Positions 49,801-60,200 of a DNA stretch of 64,000 nucleotides are shown here, piece after piece. Under the pieces are notes generated by a model. It ran no database searches. It worked only from the letters and a program-made list of their open reading frames with translations, and had not been told where the DNA came from. The stretch is from contig NZ_BIML01000003.1 in the NCBI RefSeq assembly GCF_004001065.1, forward strand, positions 365,942-429,941, read 5' to 3'. The translations under genes and the position numbers were made by a program. This DNA is from Paenibacillus xylaniclasticus (lineage in GTDB: Bacteria > Bacillota > Bacilli > Paenibacillales > Paenibacillaceae). Numbering within the stretch: the stretch's first letter is position 1; every line of letters starts with the position of its first letter.

Positions 49801-51156
49801 TACGCCGCAGCGGCTTCCAGACAGCGAAGCTGGGTTGATGCCTGCATCTTCAATACATTTCCAGCTTGCTTCAAGAAACAGTCGCTGCTGCGGGTCCATC
49901 ATCTCAGCTTCCGCCGGAGACAAATGAAAGAATAACGGGTCAAATTTATCCGCATCCTCCAGAACGCCCATCCACTTACTGTATGTTTTGCCTTGAGCTT
50001 TAGGATCTGCATCGTAATATTCCTCCAGTGACCATCGGTTCGAAGGAATTTCCGAAATACAGTCCCTGCCATGCTTCAGATTGTCCCAAAATTCGGCCAA
50101 CGTTCGGGATTTGGGAAATTGCCCCGCCATCCCTATAATCGCAATCGAATCCATTGCTCCCCGGTCGCGGCTGCGTTGTGAAGCTGCCGCACGCTTTGCA
50201 GCATCGACACGCTTGACCGACCTAGGCGAATCGCTAGACGGTAGCTGCCCGTAAGCAGATTGAATCCGCTCCTTTACATCGTGCTGATTCACGAACGTTA
50301 TATCTTGCATCTTGATTTCCTTCTCTATCGTAGCCTCCAGCTTTCCCCTTATCGGCTGAGCCATATGATTTTTCAGTTCAATCAATGACTCTCTAGGCGA
50401 CTCGGACAGTTTTCTTGCCAGCTGGATGGCGTGCGGCACTACCTCGTTTCTCGGAAGGACAGGAAATGGAATCCCTTTGGCCGCCAAATCCGAACCGCTG
50501 TATCTGGTGCCCGTAAATAAAATTTCCTGCGCCAAGCCAACCCCGAATTTCTCAGGAAAAATGAGCGTCGAGCCCGCTCCGGGCGTAAAGCCGTATTTCA
50601 TAAAGTTGGCGGTATAGAAGCTTTCTCGGCTCATGACGACAAAATCGCAAAACATCCCCATACACCAGCCTGCGCCAATTCCATGCCCCTGCATAGCGGC
50701 AATGACCGGCAGCTTACAATCCAGCGCAATCCGGTAAACGTTCGTGTCGCTGTATTTCGCTTTTCCTTCATGGATGGCCAGCAGTCCTTCCTGCGTGCCG
50801 CCCGTGGCGAAATAGGTATCGTATCCTGTCAGAATGACAACTTTGTAACGCTCGTCAGCTTGAACCGTCTCGAACGCATCATTAAGCGCTGCAATCAGCT
50901 CGTTCGAAAACGTATTTTTATGAATCGTATCCTTCATGGTCAACAGAACGATGCCATCCTCGACTTCCTGCAGCTCAACTACGGACCGCATGCTGCTTTC
51001 ATTACCGCTGATGTCCTCTTCATGCGAATCCTGTTGTGCGGCAGCTTCCGGAGAGTGCTCCGGAAGTCCGCCAATCGCTTGCAGTAATTGTTTCTCGGCA
51101 TCTTCAGAAGTGATTTCACCTGTTTGCAGTGCACGAAAGATCTCTTTGGTATCCAT
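37837..51156 (-). CDS. Trans-AT polyketide synthase B: ECH-KS-DH-KR-ACP-KS-DH-KR-MT-ACP-KS
   Basis: A 4439-residue AT-less PKS. After a short helical start comes an enoyl-CoA-hydratase-like domain (about 60-320) with TYFATGGTQEGLL and AMQGHGIGAGWCMGMFCDF, matching ECH2 decarboxylases of beta-branching cassettes. Then follow KS1 (Cys504), DH1 (His975 in SDHRVRGKQVLPG), KR1 (loop near 1421; AGLIRD), ACP1 (Ser1725), KS2 (Cys1999, DTMCSSS), DH2 (His2485), KR2 (loop near 2990), a C-methyltransferase (EIGAGTGGTS near 3440), ACP2 (Ser3699) and KS3 (Cys3952). It ends in a docking helix (KKSVDEAVDEILNLL). KR2 differs from the others: HSAISFSEQ lacks the B-type Asp. ATG at 51156 follows AGGAGG. It is 45 bases after PKS A and 28 bases before PKS C. 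Confidence 0.95.
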   Translation of the reverse strand: MDTKEIFRALQTGEITSEDAEKQLLQAIGGLPEHSPEAAAQQDSHEEDISGNESSMRSVVELQEVEDGIVLLTMKDTIHKNTFSNELIAALNDAFETVQADERYKVVILTGYDTYFATGGTQEGLLAIHEGKAKYSDTNVYRIALDCKLPVIAAMQGHGIGAGWCMGMFCDFVVMSRESFYTANFMKYGFTPGAGSTLIFPEKFGVGLAQEILFTGTRYSGSDLAAKGIPFPVLPRNEVVPHAIQLARKLSESPRESLIELKNHMAQPIRGKLEATIEKEIKMQDITFVNQHDVKERIQSAYGQLPSSDSPRSVKRVDAAKRAAASQRSRDRGAMDSIAIIGMAGQFPKSRTLAEFWDNLKHGRDCISEIPSNRWSLEEYYDADPKAQGKTYSKWMGVLEDADKFDPLFFHLSPAEAEMMDPQQRLFLEASWKCIEDAGINPASLSGSRCGVFAGCAASDYGRSMNGEGLNAQVLLGGAPSILSARISYLLNLKGPSLAIDTACSSSLVAIAEACNSLVLETCDLALAGGVMVMAGPGMHIMTSKAGMLSKDGRCFTFDSRANGFVPGEGVGVILLKRLSDAIRDQDPILGIIRGWGVNQDGKTNGITAPSVNSQIALEQEVFRRFRINPETITMVEAHGTGTKLGDPIEVEGLTESFRSFTDKKDYCALGSLKSNMGHMLTAAGVAGVMKVLLAMKHRQLPPTIHFETLNEHINLEDSPFYINSKLRNWEPESGGPRRASVSSFGFSGTNAHIVIEEYVPAASAASPAPVDRDHPVLFVLSAKCEQSLKAYVKDMLGYVQANESVSLSDLAYTLQVGREAMDWRLAYVADSKEGLIESLESFVRGDSPVAVLTGYVNDMGGGTDLLDPDLDIEPLVQTWIRKRRIDKLASLWIKGASIDWDALYGSVMPRRISLPTYPFKRERYWLTEAELVQRNTSAIIATQIHPLLHHNISDLAGPCYSSAFTGREFFLSDHRVRGKQVLPGVVYLEMVRAAVEQATMALVDGDKRVRLNNVVWARPVVAAGDTVTIHTRLFPSDNGEIAYEICSVPEAGSEGTIHSQGVAVLEEASNLQMLDLNALRLECNRSPLSSDRCYDAFSAMGIEYGEGHRGIDTILRGKDYVLAKLVLPASVSHTQHEYVLHPAIMDAALQAAIGFAIDSEASSSAGGPALPFALQELILVERCQPVMWARVTRVRNEEPSNGLYTVNIDICDETGKICVQMNGLSSRVMEGGAIQAENPGVLMLEPVWEEQAAPVSAGMSDDIRHFVILCDVEAITKEEIQERISGARCLALKSSGTDMAARYEEYSLQLFEQLQMILLDKSKQNVLIQLAVTARNDGQVNAGLYAMLRTAQKENPQFIGQLLELDAEDGPEAVLSKLLENRGDRYGERVRYDGGKRQVLRWHESEALQADAAPLWRDGGVYLITGGAGGLGLIFARDILSSVNDATVVLVGRSPLSVDKQARLDELRALGGRVEYRQSDVSLRESAVGLINGIVEQFGCLHGILHTAGLIRDNFIIKKTREEVREVLAPKVAGLIHLDQASRALPLDFFILFSSLAGSLGNVGQADYAAANGFMDAFSTYRNGLVAAQQRHGQTLSVNWPLWSDGGMHVDKETEKAMRGLGMVAMQTSNGIQALHRSLSSGRSQTMVIEGDPRLIKESILGRPTEVLSAERSVFGIDGTSRIEEEELRERTEAYLKTILSSVIKLPPESILAEAPLDRYGIDSIVVMQLTNELERTFGSLPKTLFFEYQNIRALTSYFLEMYRDLLINIMQVEKAAIPPAEEPKAASQPTIKSLTPLSKGRRQSWKLPSASQLRPEKKALDIAIIGVSGKYPGAENINEFWMNLRDGKDCITEIPKERWDHSLYFDETRGKPGKTNSKWGGFIQGVDRFDPLFFNISPREAEAMDPQERLFLECVYGTIEDAGYTRETLSADRDLGGAGGNVGVYVGVMYHEYQLYGALEQAKGSMPGLFGNAAAIANRVSYFFNFNGPSIAVDTMCSSSLTAIHMACKGLQNGECQLAVAGGVNVSVHPNKYLLLGQGSFASSNGRCESFGQGDGYVPGEGVGALLLKPLSKAIEDGDQIYGVIKGTAVNHGGKTNGYTVPNPNAQASVISQVIQEAGIHPRTISYIEAHGTGTPLGDPIEIAGLQKAFQQYTSDKQFCSIGSVKSNIGHCESAAGVAAVTKVLLQMRYRKLAPSLHASTLNPNIDFSGSPFKVQQQLGEWVRPVVTLSGETKEYPRAAGISAFGAGGSNAHVIIEEYIPAEPIQSKADRAFPNPVMIVLSAKSKERLDEQAQRLLSAIRNPEVLHGDIADIAYTLQVGREAMDERLAIIAASSEELDRKLEGFIQQLESIEGLFRGRVKRNKGGLIPLEIDEDMARTVEAWMSKGKYAKLAELWVAGLVLDWSKLYGEEKPRRISLPTYPFARDRFWVPAANETKSDGAVIETITPAASFLSPILHHNTSDFIEQRFSSTFTGEEYFLKDHIVKGQKVLPGVAYLEMARAAVERSIGVEENGITGIRLTNVNWIRPVAVGDEPVSAHIRLTLEEGGAISFEVYSGRIGSDAEQTIHSQGNAKQIHLAHRPSLNVKHLRAGFEQGSFSGSYCYDTFREMGMDYGPSYRCVKKVYTHPGKVLARLELPNSIANTADHFVLHPSLMDAALHASIGLIMGQEGEIKLGSEMPRRPLMPFALEEIEIYGACTPTMWSWIQFSEGSKSEDKVQRLNIDLCDEEGNVCVRIRGLSTRALEGDIRTERGHAGAAEGGAVSSLVGAVKLVPRWDTVEVTKGALSPLPTDRVIAAGGTEQDKQTIKELYPGAYLLDLQAQDTIETVAAKVEAYGSVDHVLWLAPSNHVESVTDESLIKEQEEGTILFFRMIKAMLLLGYGTKKLGWTTITTQAQPIDSYDSVHPTHASLHGLAGTMAKEYPNWKIRIVDLQSDSDWSLSDLFALPPDRQGRMWAFRDNQWYRQQLIPFKETAGSTGQTLYRTDGVYVVIGGAGNIGEAWSKYMARTYHAQLVWIGRRPMDDSIQAKLNGFAGLGPVPYYISADVADERALKRAFEEIKLRYSRINGVVHSAISFSEQGLADLTEETFRSALSAKVDVSVRMAQVFRQEPLDFVLFFSSIIAHVKNPGQSGYAAGCAFKDAFAHRLSREWSCAVKIMNWGYWGSGENNNSAAARQEVENYSKLAQIGVGLITPQEGMEALEILLASQVDQMGLMKTTKHLDMEGTNPAESVVLYQHNANPELRDIQDTITASIKPKRAFIESYASEEGTAEQEQEMEQLLARLLREQLRHMGLSGTDRQSLDDFNRKLQLPDLYAKWLNESIEILNRLDNKDKALGLADWEDVWQEWDDRKRIWLDNAQMKARVILVEKTLRALPSILAGKTAATEIMFPDSSTKLVEGIYKNNLAVDYFNEVLGDTALAYIRERIEADPAAEITILEIGAGTGGTSATVFRKLEPYRKHIREYCYTDISRAFLMHAEQEFGPHYPYLSYRIFNVEEPIAGQGIEAGKYDIVIAANVLHTAKDIRQTLRNAKAALKTKGLLLLNEITGSSVFTHLTFGLLDGWWAYEDSSLRIPGCPGLYPQMWEVVLAKEGFRSMLFPAQEAHDWGQQIIMAQSDGVVRQKRHHTRAVSTEKRISVAAAEKRPSNPGTTAVLVEEEQVLRDKSRAYFKQLIGDTLKMSPDQIDTTVALEEYGIDSILVVQMTNVLREDIEGFMSTLFFEYNTIDDLVAHLMQTQKDSLKKLTGMKEQKLIRFEEAPAPQIETINPIRSSKRGRFLQSERKVEKPAVPSSNIRDIAIIGLSGRYPGARHIGEYWENLKEGKNCITEIPRDRWDWKAYYDQEKGNWGTIYTQWGGFIEGVDHFDPLFFNITPAEAERMDPQERIFLEAAYASIEDAGYTPANLCESRRVGVFVGVMNGNYGLGPQYHSIANRVSYHLNFQGPSMAIDTACSSSLTSIHLALESLYSGTSECAIAGGVNVIADPIHYIKLSAMTMLSNTNECKTFGDKADGFVDGEGVGAIVLKPLEKAIADGDHIYGVIKGSMLNASGKTNGYTVPSPLSQARLIEDALRRCNVDARTVSYIEAHGTGTVLGDPIEIAGLTRAFEKFTKDKQFCAIGSVKSNIGHCESAAGIAGVTKILLQLQNRQLVPSLHSSTLNPEIDFVSTPFVVQQKLEEWNRPVVEINGVLEECPRRAGISSFGAGGANAHIVLEEYVPERYEQPETMVSYSGPAMIVLSAKSEKQLQEKGRQLLEALQGQLSDAKLADIAYTLQVGREPMEERLALLVESIEELEDKLKQYVNGRHSIPNMYRGQVKRNREALAIFAGDEDLQQVVELWISKKKYSKLLELWVKGLNVDWGKLYPEQRPRRVSLPTYPFAKERYWMSESKDQVKAQALRPQYRSDADFDEAACDRLMDELMKDKKSVDEAVDEILNLLTI

Positions 51157-51201
51157 GAAAATGCCCTCCTGCATTTATGAAATTAAACCTATGCCGATTG
51201 T

Positions 51202-54200
51202 CTACGAATGCATTTGCTTCAATAACCGATCGGCCTGCTCGATATCCAAGGCTCCCTCCAGCACTTGCTCTATCAATGCTTGCATTGGTTGCCTAGAGCT
51301 TGGCTCGACAGATGCTTGTTGGCCGTCTGGCGCCTGCTTATTCAATTCCTTCGCCAGCATCCTCGAAAATTCTTTAATGCTCGGATAGTCGTACACCTTC
51401 GTTGCCGAGATGGAGGTACCATACCGTTTATTGATAGACTGAACCCATTCGACGCCTATAATGGAATCAACACCCATATCGACAAATTTTTCGTCGTATC
51501 CGATATCCTCTTCATTCATGTTCAATGCTTTAGCAAGAGTTTCGATCAGCTCCTTATGCAGCGATTCCGCCCGGATAGCTCTCTGACCATTCGCCTTCCG
51601 ATCCACATCGTCCCCAGCCGCCAACTGCCGAGCAGAAAGCTCCGCTGCAGGCTGCGCTTGCAACAACTGGGCTTCTTGCTGCACTGGTGTACGTTTCTCC
51701 TCAAGTTGTATGGAGTACGGTGGCTTCGCCTCAGGCTGCATTGAAGGCTGCGCCTTAGGCTGGGTCGCTGTAAACTCAGCTGCTGATAGGGCTGTTGTCT
51801 GCCCATCCATTCTTGCTGGTTCTCCAGCTTCCGACTGACGATCCGATAATGAGCGCAATACGATCCCTTGCGGTTTATCAAGCACCTTCACGAGCGGCTG
51901 CTGATGAGTAATGCTTTTTATGGTGAGATCGGGATCTTGCATAAGCTGCTCTTGTACCGGGGACTCGACAGCTGCAGGTTCAGGCTCGACGTCCCGGGAT
52001 TGATTTCCCGTTATATTGACCCAATATCTTTCCTTAGCGAACGGATACGTCGGCAGACTAATCCGGCGAGGTCTGGTATTTCCATAAAGCCGATTCCAAT
52101 CGATATCCAGCCCCTTAACCCAAAGCTCCGCCAGCTTTGTAAATTTGCCTTTGCCGATCCAACTATCCACCATGCTCGCCATATCTTCATCCGTTTCAAG
52201 AACGGCTAAAATGTCTTTATTTTTCTTAGCCTGTCCCAAGTACAAACCATCGGTTTCTTCGTCCCCCGCCAAGAAGCTCTCCAGCTTCTCTTCAAGCTCC
52301 TTAACGGAGTTGACGACGACGGCTAGCCGCTCTTCCATCGGTTCGCGGCCAACCTGAAGGGTGAAGGCTATATCATACAAGTCGGTCTTTGCATATTCAG
52401 GCTCTTTGAGCGCAGCAAGCAGTCTTTGCACCTGCTCATTCAATCGCTCTTTATTCTTGGCCGACAGGATGACCATACCCGGATAGCGCGGTAATTCGAC
52501 GGCGTCTCTCATCTCCTGTTCCTCCGGAATATACTCCTCGATAAGCACATGAGCGTTGGAGCCGCCGGCACCAAAGGAGGAGATGCCTGCAATTCGTGGG
52601 CATTCAATCATCTTCCCGTCAATGTTCACGACAGGTCTCTTCCACTCGGTGAGCTCTTGCTGAACGAGGAATGGACTGTCGTTGAAATCGATATTCGGGT
52701 TTAACGTGCTAGAATGCAGCGACGGTACTAGCTGCCTATATTTCAGCTGAAGAAGCACTTTAATTAATCCGGCAATGCCTGCGGCGCTCTCACAGTGTCC
52801 GATATTGGATTTGACTGAGCCGATTGCGCAAAATTGCTTGTCCTCTGTAAATTCCCGGAATACTTTTTGTAAACCAGCTATTTCGATAGGATCTCCGAGA
52901 GACGTTCCGGTACCATGTGCTTCTATATAGCTGATAACTCTAGGGTTGATTCCCGACTTTTTCAAAGCCTTTCGAATCACACTAGCTTGCGCGTTAGGAT
53001 TCGGAACCGAGTATCCGTTTGTCTTCCCTCCATGATTGACGGCGATCCCCTTAATCACTCCATAAATGTGATCGCCGTCGGCTATCGCTTTCTCCAGCGG
53101 CTTAAGCAGTACAGCCCCTACGCCTTCGCCCGGTACATAGCCGTCCCCGCCTTCTCCGAAGCTTTCGCACCGACCCTTACTGGATACAAATTGGCCTTGC
53201 CCGAGCATCAAATATTTGTTCGGGTGAATCGACACATTGACGCCTCCGGCAATAGCGAGCTCGCACTCGCCTAGCTGCAAGCTTTGGCAAGCCAAATGAA
53301 CTGTCGTCAATGAAGAGGAGCACATCGTATCCACCGCCATGCTCGGCCCGTGAAAATTGCAATAATAGGAAACGCGATTCGCAATCGAGGCCGGATTACC
53401 AGGGATTGCAAGCATTCGGCCTCTAGCCTGCTCCTGTGCTCCATAGAGCTGGTATTCCTCGTACATGACCCCTACGAACACGCCTACATTTCTTTCCGGT
53501 TCCAGCGTATCGCGCGTATAACCTGCGTCCTCGATCGTTTCATAGACGCATTTCAGGAATAGGCGCTCTTGCGGGTCTATTATTTCTGCTTCCCGCGGCG
53601 AAATGTTAAAAAATCGAGGATCGAACTCGTCCACGCCGTTAATAAAGCCTCCCCACTTGCTGTAGGTTTTTCCAGGCTTCATTTTATCCTCGTCATAATA
53701 GAGGCTGTGATCCCAGCGATCCTCCGGAATTTCCTTAACGCAGTCCTTTCCATTCCGCAGGTTATTCCAGAACGAACGAACATTGTCCGCCTCCGGGAAC
53801 ATACCCGATAAGCCAATAATCGCAATATCCTGCGATCGGTTCATGGTCTTCGGCTCCTGCTTGGATTGAAGCTGCTTCGGGCTGTAAGGCGACTGTCTTT
53901 GACTTCCGGAAGGTGGCCATTTCCGGTCGCTTTGTGCAAGGTTGTGCATGTATGCGCTCTCAGCGGCCGCCTCTTCCTTGATTCCAAGCTGTTTCGCCAG
54001 CCTATCCCGATGGGCCTCAACGAAATATTGGGCTAGCGCCCTGATATTCTGGTATTCGAAGAATAATGTTTTGGGCAACAATCCAAATGTTTTCTCCAGC
54101 TCGCGGGTTAGCTGCTTAATCATAATAGAGTCGATTCCATACTTCTCCATCGGGGCGTCGATCTCAATCTGCCTTGCCGATAGCCCGATGGATGAGGCGA

Positions 54201-57200
54201 GCAATTGTTTAAGGTAATTCGCCGTTTTCTCTATCAGCAGCTCTTGACCGGTTCCCGCATCCTGACTGTTGTCGTTGACCATAGAGGAGGTATCTGCTGA
54301 CTGATTCAAGGTCGGCTGAAGCAGCGTTTCCCGCAGTTGTCCGGCGTCGCCTTCCAATACCATCATCTGGCTTTTTCCGGACAGCAAACCATCATACAAA
54401 GCTCGGATTCCTGTCCCGGTTTCCATCGCAACCATCCCCATTCCCTCCATGATCTGTTCGGTTTCCTTGTCGATACGCATTCCGCCCTCTTTCCATAGCG
54501 GCCAATTGATCGATAGTGTACGGCCATGACGCTGTTTGCGCTCTACCAGCATGTCTCGATACGTGGCAAAAGCGTCCATAAAGGCGTTTGCGGCTGCATA
54601 ATCCGCCTGTCCAATATTCCCCAATCTCCCCGCAACGGACGAGAAGAGAATAAAGAAATCAAGCGGCATGTCCTTGCAAGCTTCATCTAGATTGACTAAC
54701 CCCGCCACCTTAGGAGCCAGCACTTGATGCAGTTCTTCAACAGTCTTATTAATGATGAAATTATCGTGAATCACTCCGGCACCGTGGATAATCCCATCTA
54801 ACCTGCCAAACGATTCCCGAATATCCCGGATCAATGCTTCAACCGCTTCTCTGTCGGCGACATCTGCTTGCCGGTATATGACCCTTGCGCCTAAAGACTG
54901 TATTTCCTCCATCCTAGCTTTGACATCACTGCGGAGCGGAGAGCGTCCCACGAGTATCATTACAGCCCCTTCAGCATGCCGCGCCATTTCCCCGGCACAG
55001 ATTAACCCGAGACTGCCCGTTCCACCGGTAAGCAAATAGACGCCCTTCTCCTTCCACGGTAAACGGAACGCTTCTCTGAATGAATTCAGTTCCACCATGG
55101 CGGAAGCATACCTTCGGCCCGACGCATAACGAATATGCACATTCACAGCAGTAAGGCCCGTTTCCTGTAATCGATCGGTAATGTCGACTCCATGCTCCTC
55201 CTCATCATCCAGTTCAATCAGTTGGCCGACCAGCATCGGATTTTCCAGCCATGCGGTTTTCAAGAGTCCGAAAAGCCCTGTAAGCAACTGACGTTCGCCT
55301 TTTGTCGGAACGACAAGCTGAACCAACACTTTGCCTTTAGGCTGCGATTTAAGCAAGCGTTGAACTTCATCAAACACCTGCGCCGCATATTTCATAAACC
55401 GCTTATCGATATCATTCGGCTCGGATTGCAGGACGAGGCAGCGCACTCCTTCCATCCGAGCCTCAATCATCTCCCCCGAAATGACTTCCGGCTCGCAAAG
55501 GACGACCAAATGATGACGGTAATCAGGAGCGGTTCCGCCAGGGAGCGACGGCAGCTCCTCCCATATCGGCTCAAGCATTAACGTCTCCGACAGCGACCTT
55601 TTATCCAATCTTGCCGCTTCTCTGTCGTCTATCCACAAGGTTAAGCCCTTCATTCGAACGCATACCGTTCCTTGCTCGTCGCACAAATCGATGTCAACCT
55701 TCAACACCGTGCTCTCCTGCCTGCTTCTTTCGCTGTAACGGACCCATGCCCACATTTCGGATGAGCATTGGTTAAATAGGACAAGCTCCTCAAGCGCAAA
55801 CGGCAGAGCCGGTCTCATGGCAGCTTTGCCGCTGGACAAGACAGCCGCATTCAAACCAATGACCGATTGGAAGGCAGCATCCATTAGGCCAGGATGCATC
55901 ACGAACTGGTCCGTCGTATCGTAACCGGAAGAAGGCAAGGATAGCTTGGCAAGCGCTTGATCGACTCCGGCATAGACCTTCTCAATTCCCTGATGCATCG
56001 GACCATAGAATATCCCCATGTCTCCGAACGCTTCATAGCACTGATAGGAAGAGAGAGTGCCCACACGACACTGTTCCCGCACAGCTGTAATATTTAGAAC
56101 AGGAGCCTCCGTTATCGGAGCAAACGCAAGTCTACCTTCGGAGTACACTGGCCGGTCCGTTCCCGATTCTCCTGAATCGCCGAATATTTCATAAGCGATC
56201 TCCCCGCCATCTAGGGGATAGAGCCCGATATGGACGCTTATTGGCCGCTCTCCTGACTCAGCAGGACGAACCCATGCCACATCTTTGAGCTGCACGCTCA
56301 TCTGTCCCCTGCTGTGTTCAGAGAAGTCCGCAATCTGTTCCCCAGCTGCCCTCGCCATTTCAAGATGGGCCACACCTGGCAAAAGCCTCCTACCCCCGAT
56401 CACATGATCGGCCAAGAAAAATTCCTCGCCCGTAAAAGTGGAGCTGAATCGCAAGCCGTGTACATCGGATGTGTTCCGATGGAGTAAAGGATGGATGACC
56501 ATCGCTTCCTGCCGTTTCGAAACCGTACCGCCTAGTGTCATTCGATTATTCCTATCCGATATACAATACAGCTCCCTTGCAAAAGGATAGGTCGGCAGGC
56601 TGACTCGATTCGGCTTCGTGTCGCCGTACAGCTTGCTCCAGTCCCATGCCGTTCCTTGTACCCATAGTTCCGCAATTTGGGTATAATCGCCCGCGCCGAC
56701 CAGCGCCTCAATCGCTCCTGCCGCATCCTTGTCTTCATCACGCGCGCCCAGTCGCTTAACATGCCCTAAGAATACGCGGCTGTTATCCACCCGGCCTTCC
56801 ACAAAAGCTTTCAACCTCTGTTCAAGCTCATGGAGAGAGCCTGCAAGGATAGCCAGACGCTCCTCCATCGCCTCACGGCCTACCTGCAGCGTATAGGCTA
56901 TATCTCCGAGACTTTCTTCGATGAACGACCGCTTTTCGATTGCAGCCAGCAACTGCCTTGCTTGTTCCTTCAGCTGCCATTCGCTCTTGGATGACAGCAC
57001 GACAATTGCCGGCTTTTGTTCGGTGAAGACGACAGGCTCTGTTTTCCGTTTCGGCGGGTTATATTCCTCAATGATCAGATGAGCATTGACTCCTCCGAAT
57101 CCAAAGGAGCTAATACCAGCGATCCGAGGAACGGGTTCCCCTTGCGCATCCGTCAGCGTCTCCCATTCGCGCGCCTCTTGAACGATATAGAACGGGCTGC

Positions 57201-60200
57201 CTTCCAATTTGATATAAGAATTAATCGTATCGCAATGAAGACTTTTAACCAGCGTCTTATGCTTTAACTGAAGCAGTACTTTAATGACACCCGCGATTCC
57301 GGCAGCCAGTTCCAAGTGTCCGATGTTCGTTTTTACCGATCCTAATCCGCAGTAGGGCTCCTTAATTCCCGGTCCTTCAGTACGGCTGTACAGCTCTTTG
57401 AACGCTGTCTTCAAGCCGTTGATTTCAATCGGATCTCCCAGCTCAGTCCCCGTCCCATGAGCCTCAATATAAGAGACCGTTCTCGGATCGATACCGGCCT
57501 TCGTATACGCATCGATCAGTAAATCGGCTTGAGCCCTCGGATTAGGCGCGGTCAGAGAATTTGCCCGGCCTCCGTGATTGACAGCCGTGCCCCGGATTAT
57601 GCCATATATATGATCTCCCGCCTGCTCTGCATCCTTCAACTTCTTCAAGAAGAGCATACCTACTCCTTCGCCGCGCACGTAGCCGTTGGCCTGATCGGAG
57701 AACGTCTTGCATCGACCGTCCTCGGACAGCATGCCTGCTTTATTAAAGCTAATATGAAGCTCAGGGGATACGATCACATTGACGCCGCCGGCTATCGCCA
57801 TATCGCAGCTTCCGTCCTCTATTGCTTTAATTGCCCGATGAATAGCTACAAGCGAACTGGAGCATGCCGTTTCGACAGGCTCGCTTGGTCCGTGAATATT
57901 AAGGAAATAGCTCATTCGATTTGGACCTACTGAAGGCGCCATGCCGCTGGAAGAATACGCTTCGACGCTCACATCGCCCTGATAAATCATATTGCTATAG
58001 CCGCTGTTCGCAGTAGCAGCAAAAATACCTGTACGGGTTCCTGATAAGCTCCCTGCCGATATGCCGGCATCCTCAATCGCTTTCCAGATATAGGTCATTA
58101 ATAACCGCTGCTGCGGGTCCATAAGTACAGCTTCCCGAGGCGAAATACCAAAAAAGAGGGGATCGAACTCATAGACCCCGTCCATAAAGCCGCCCCACTT
58201 GATGTTTGTTTTATTCGCCTCGTTCGCAGGATCGCCGTAATACGCCTTCCAATCCCAACGGTCTTCAGGTATTTCGGTTATACAATCCTTGCCTTCTACA
58301 AGATTGTTCCAATATTCATCTACATTCCGGGCCATCGGAAAAGCTCCGCTCATGCCTACGATGGCAATAGGCTCGGGAACTGCAGATGATTGCTGCTGCG
58401 CGGACTCGCCTGTCTCGACCATAAATCTGGAGCGCGTCCGCCTGCTACGAGCGATCTCTGCCGCATCGTCCTTCACAGCCGGTGCTTCATCAAATGCAGG
58501 ACGGTCGCCCCCGGCAGGCTTATTCACGGCGAAATGCGCAGCAAACACGGCCTCATACTCCTTCACCAAATAAACGGAAAGGTTACGGATCGTGGAATAT
58601 TCAAAAAATACGTCAGGCGTCAAATCAAGCGGGTACAATCGATTCAGGTTATTAGCAAATTGCGTGAGCAGTATAGAATCGAAGCCATATTCGCCCAGCT
58701 CCACGTATGCGTCTATATCCTCGATTTTGACCTTCAGCATTTTCGACACCGCTTGTACGATCGCTGCTTGCACTTTGTCAAGCAGGCTCGGTACGTCATG
58801 GCTTATAGAAGCTGCGGTCGAGACGACCGCAGCCTTGTCAGGCTGCCTAATCCCCGAAGCCGGTAATAGTCCAACCGTTCGCTTCATTTTTTCAAGACTT
58901 CCTTCCATCACCATCACTTGATTGATACCGGCAGCCATACTCAGGTAAAAAGCTTGTATGCCAGTTGCGGTCAACATACCAATCATGCCTGTATGCTGTC
59001 TGGCCAACTCTTCCGATTGCTCATCTATGCGCATCCCGCCCTCTTTCCAAAGCGGCCAGTTAATCGATAGCGTTTGACCGTGTCGCTGCTTCCCTGCGAC
59101 CAGCGAGCTCCTGTATTCGGCATAACTGTCCATGAACGCATTAGCGGCAGCATAGTCCGCCTGTCCCCGATTGCCCATACCGCCGGCTACTGAGGAAAAG
59201 AGAACGAAAAAGTCGAGCGGAAGGTAACGGCTAGCATAATCCAGATTCACCGTCCCCAAAACTTTTGGCGCCAAGACCTCCAGCATTTCCGTTCTATTCT
59301 TTTTGCGTATAAGGCTATCGCGAATAACACCTGCGCTGTGAAGGATGCCATTGATGCCTCCGAATTCGGTTTGAATGTCCCGAATCAAATCGACTACCAC
59401 CTGCTTGCTGGACACATCAGCTTGTCTGTATACAACTCGTCGAGCTCCTGCTGCCTCCAATTCCTTCAAAGCAGCCCGTTTACGATCATCCAGCATAGAA
59501 CGTCCCGTTAAAATTATGGTCGCATGATGGACCTTGCTTAAAATTTCCTTTGCAAAAATAAGTCCCAAGCCGCCGGCGCCGCCGGTAATCAAGTACACGC
59601 CGCTGTCCTTCCACGGAATATTTGCCGCCTCCGGAGGAGTTTGTACCTCGTTCCAGCCGAAGACCAATCGCTTGTTGTTCCTATACCGGATTCGGATATC
59701 CTCCGGACAACGGCTGTTCTCCTTCAATCGGTCTACGATGTTCGTCCAATCCTCTTCGTGTTCCAGCTCGATCAATTGCCCTGCCAGCTTAGGATGCTCA
59801 AGACGAGACGACCTCAAGAGGCCGGAAAGTCCCGATAGAAGCTGCCCCTGCTCCTGACCACAATATGCAATCTGGATTAGCGACCTGCCATGGGAATGAT
59901 CCTCCAGCATCCTTTGAAGCTCCTCCAGCACCTGCACTGCACAATGCTGAAACTGTTCCCCGATTCCTTCTCGAACGGATGGCACAATGATGCATCGCGT
60001 ACCGTTCATCTGCGATTCTACCTGCTCTCGAGAAATTCCAGAGGGCTGACATAAGATGGCGACTTGACACTCGTTGACGGGCGTTTCGGCCTCGATTGGA
60101 ATGTCCTTCTCTTGCCACACAGGCGCTGCCATCAAGAGACTCGATTCGAACGCGGCCCTCGAGGAAATAGACTCGTCATTCAACTTTCTTGACGAATATC

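Noticed and set aside
37837..51156. A cis acyltransferase domain in the PKS modules
   Set aside because: Every KS is followed by the post-KS linker (RRISLPTYPF) and then DH, ACP or the protein end; no GHSxG acyltransferase segment is present.
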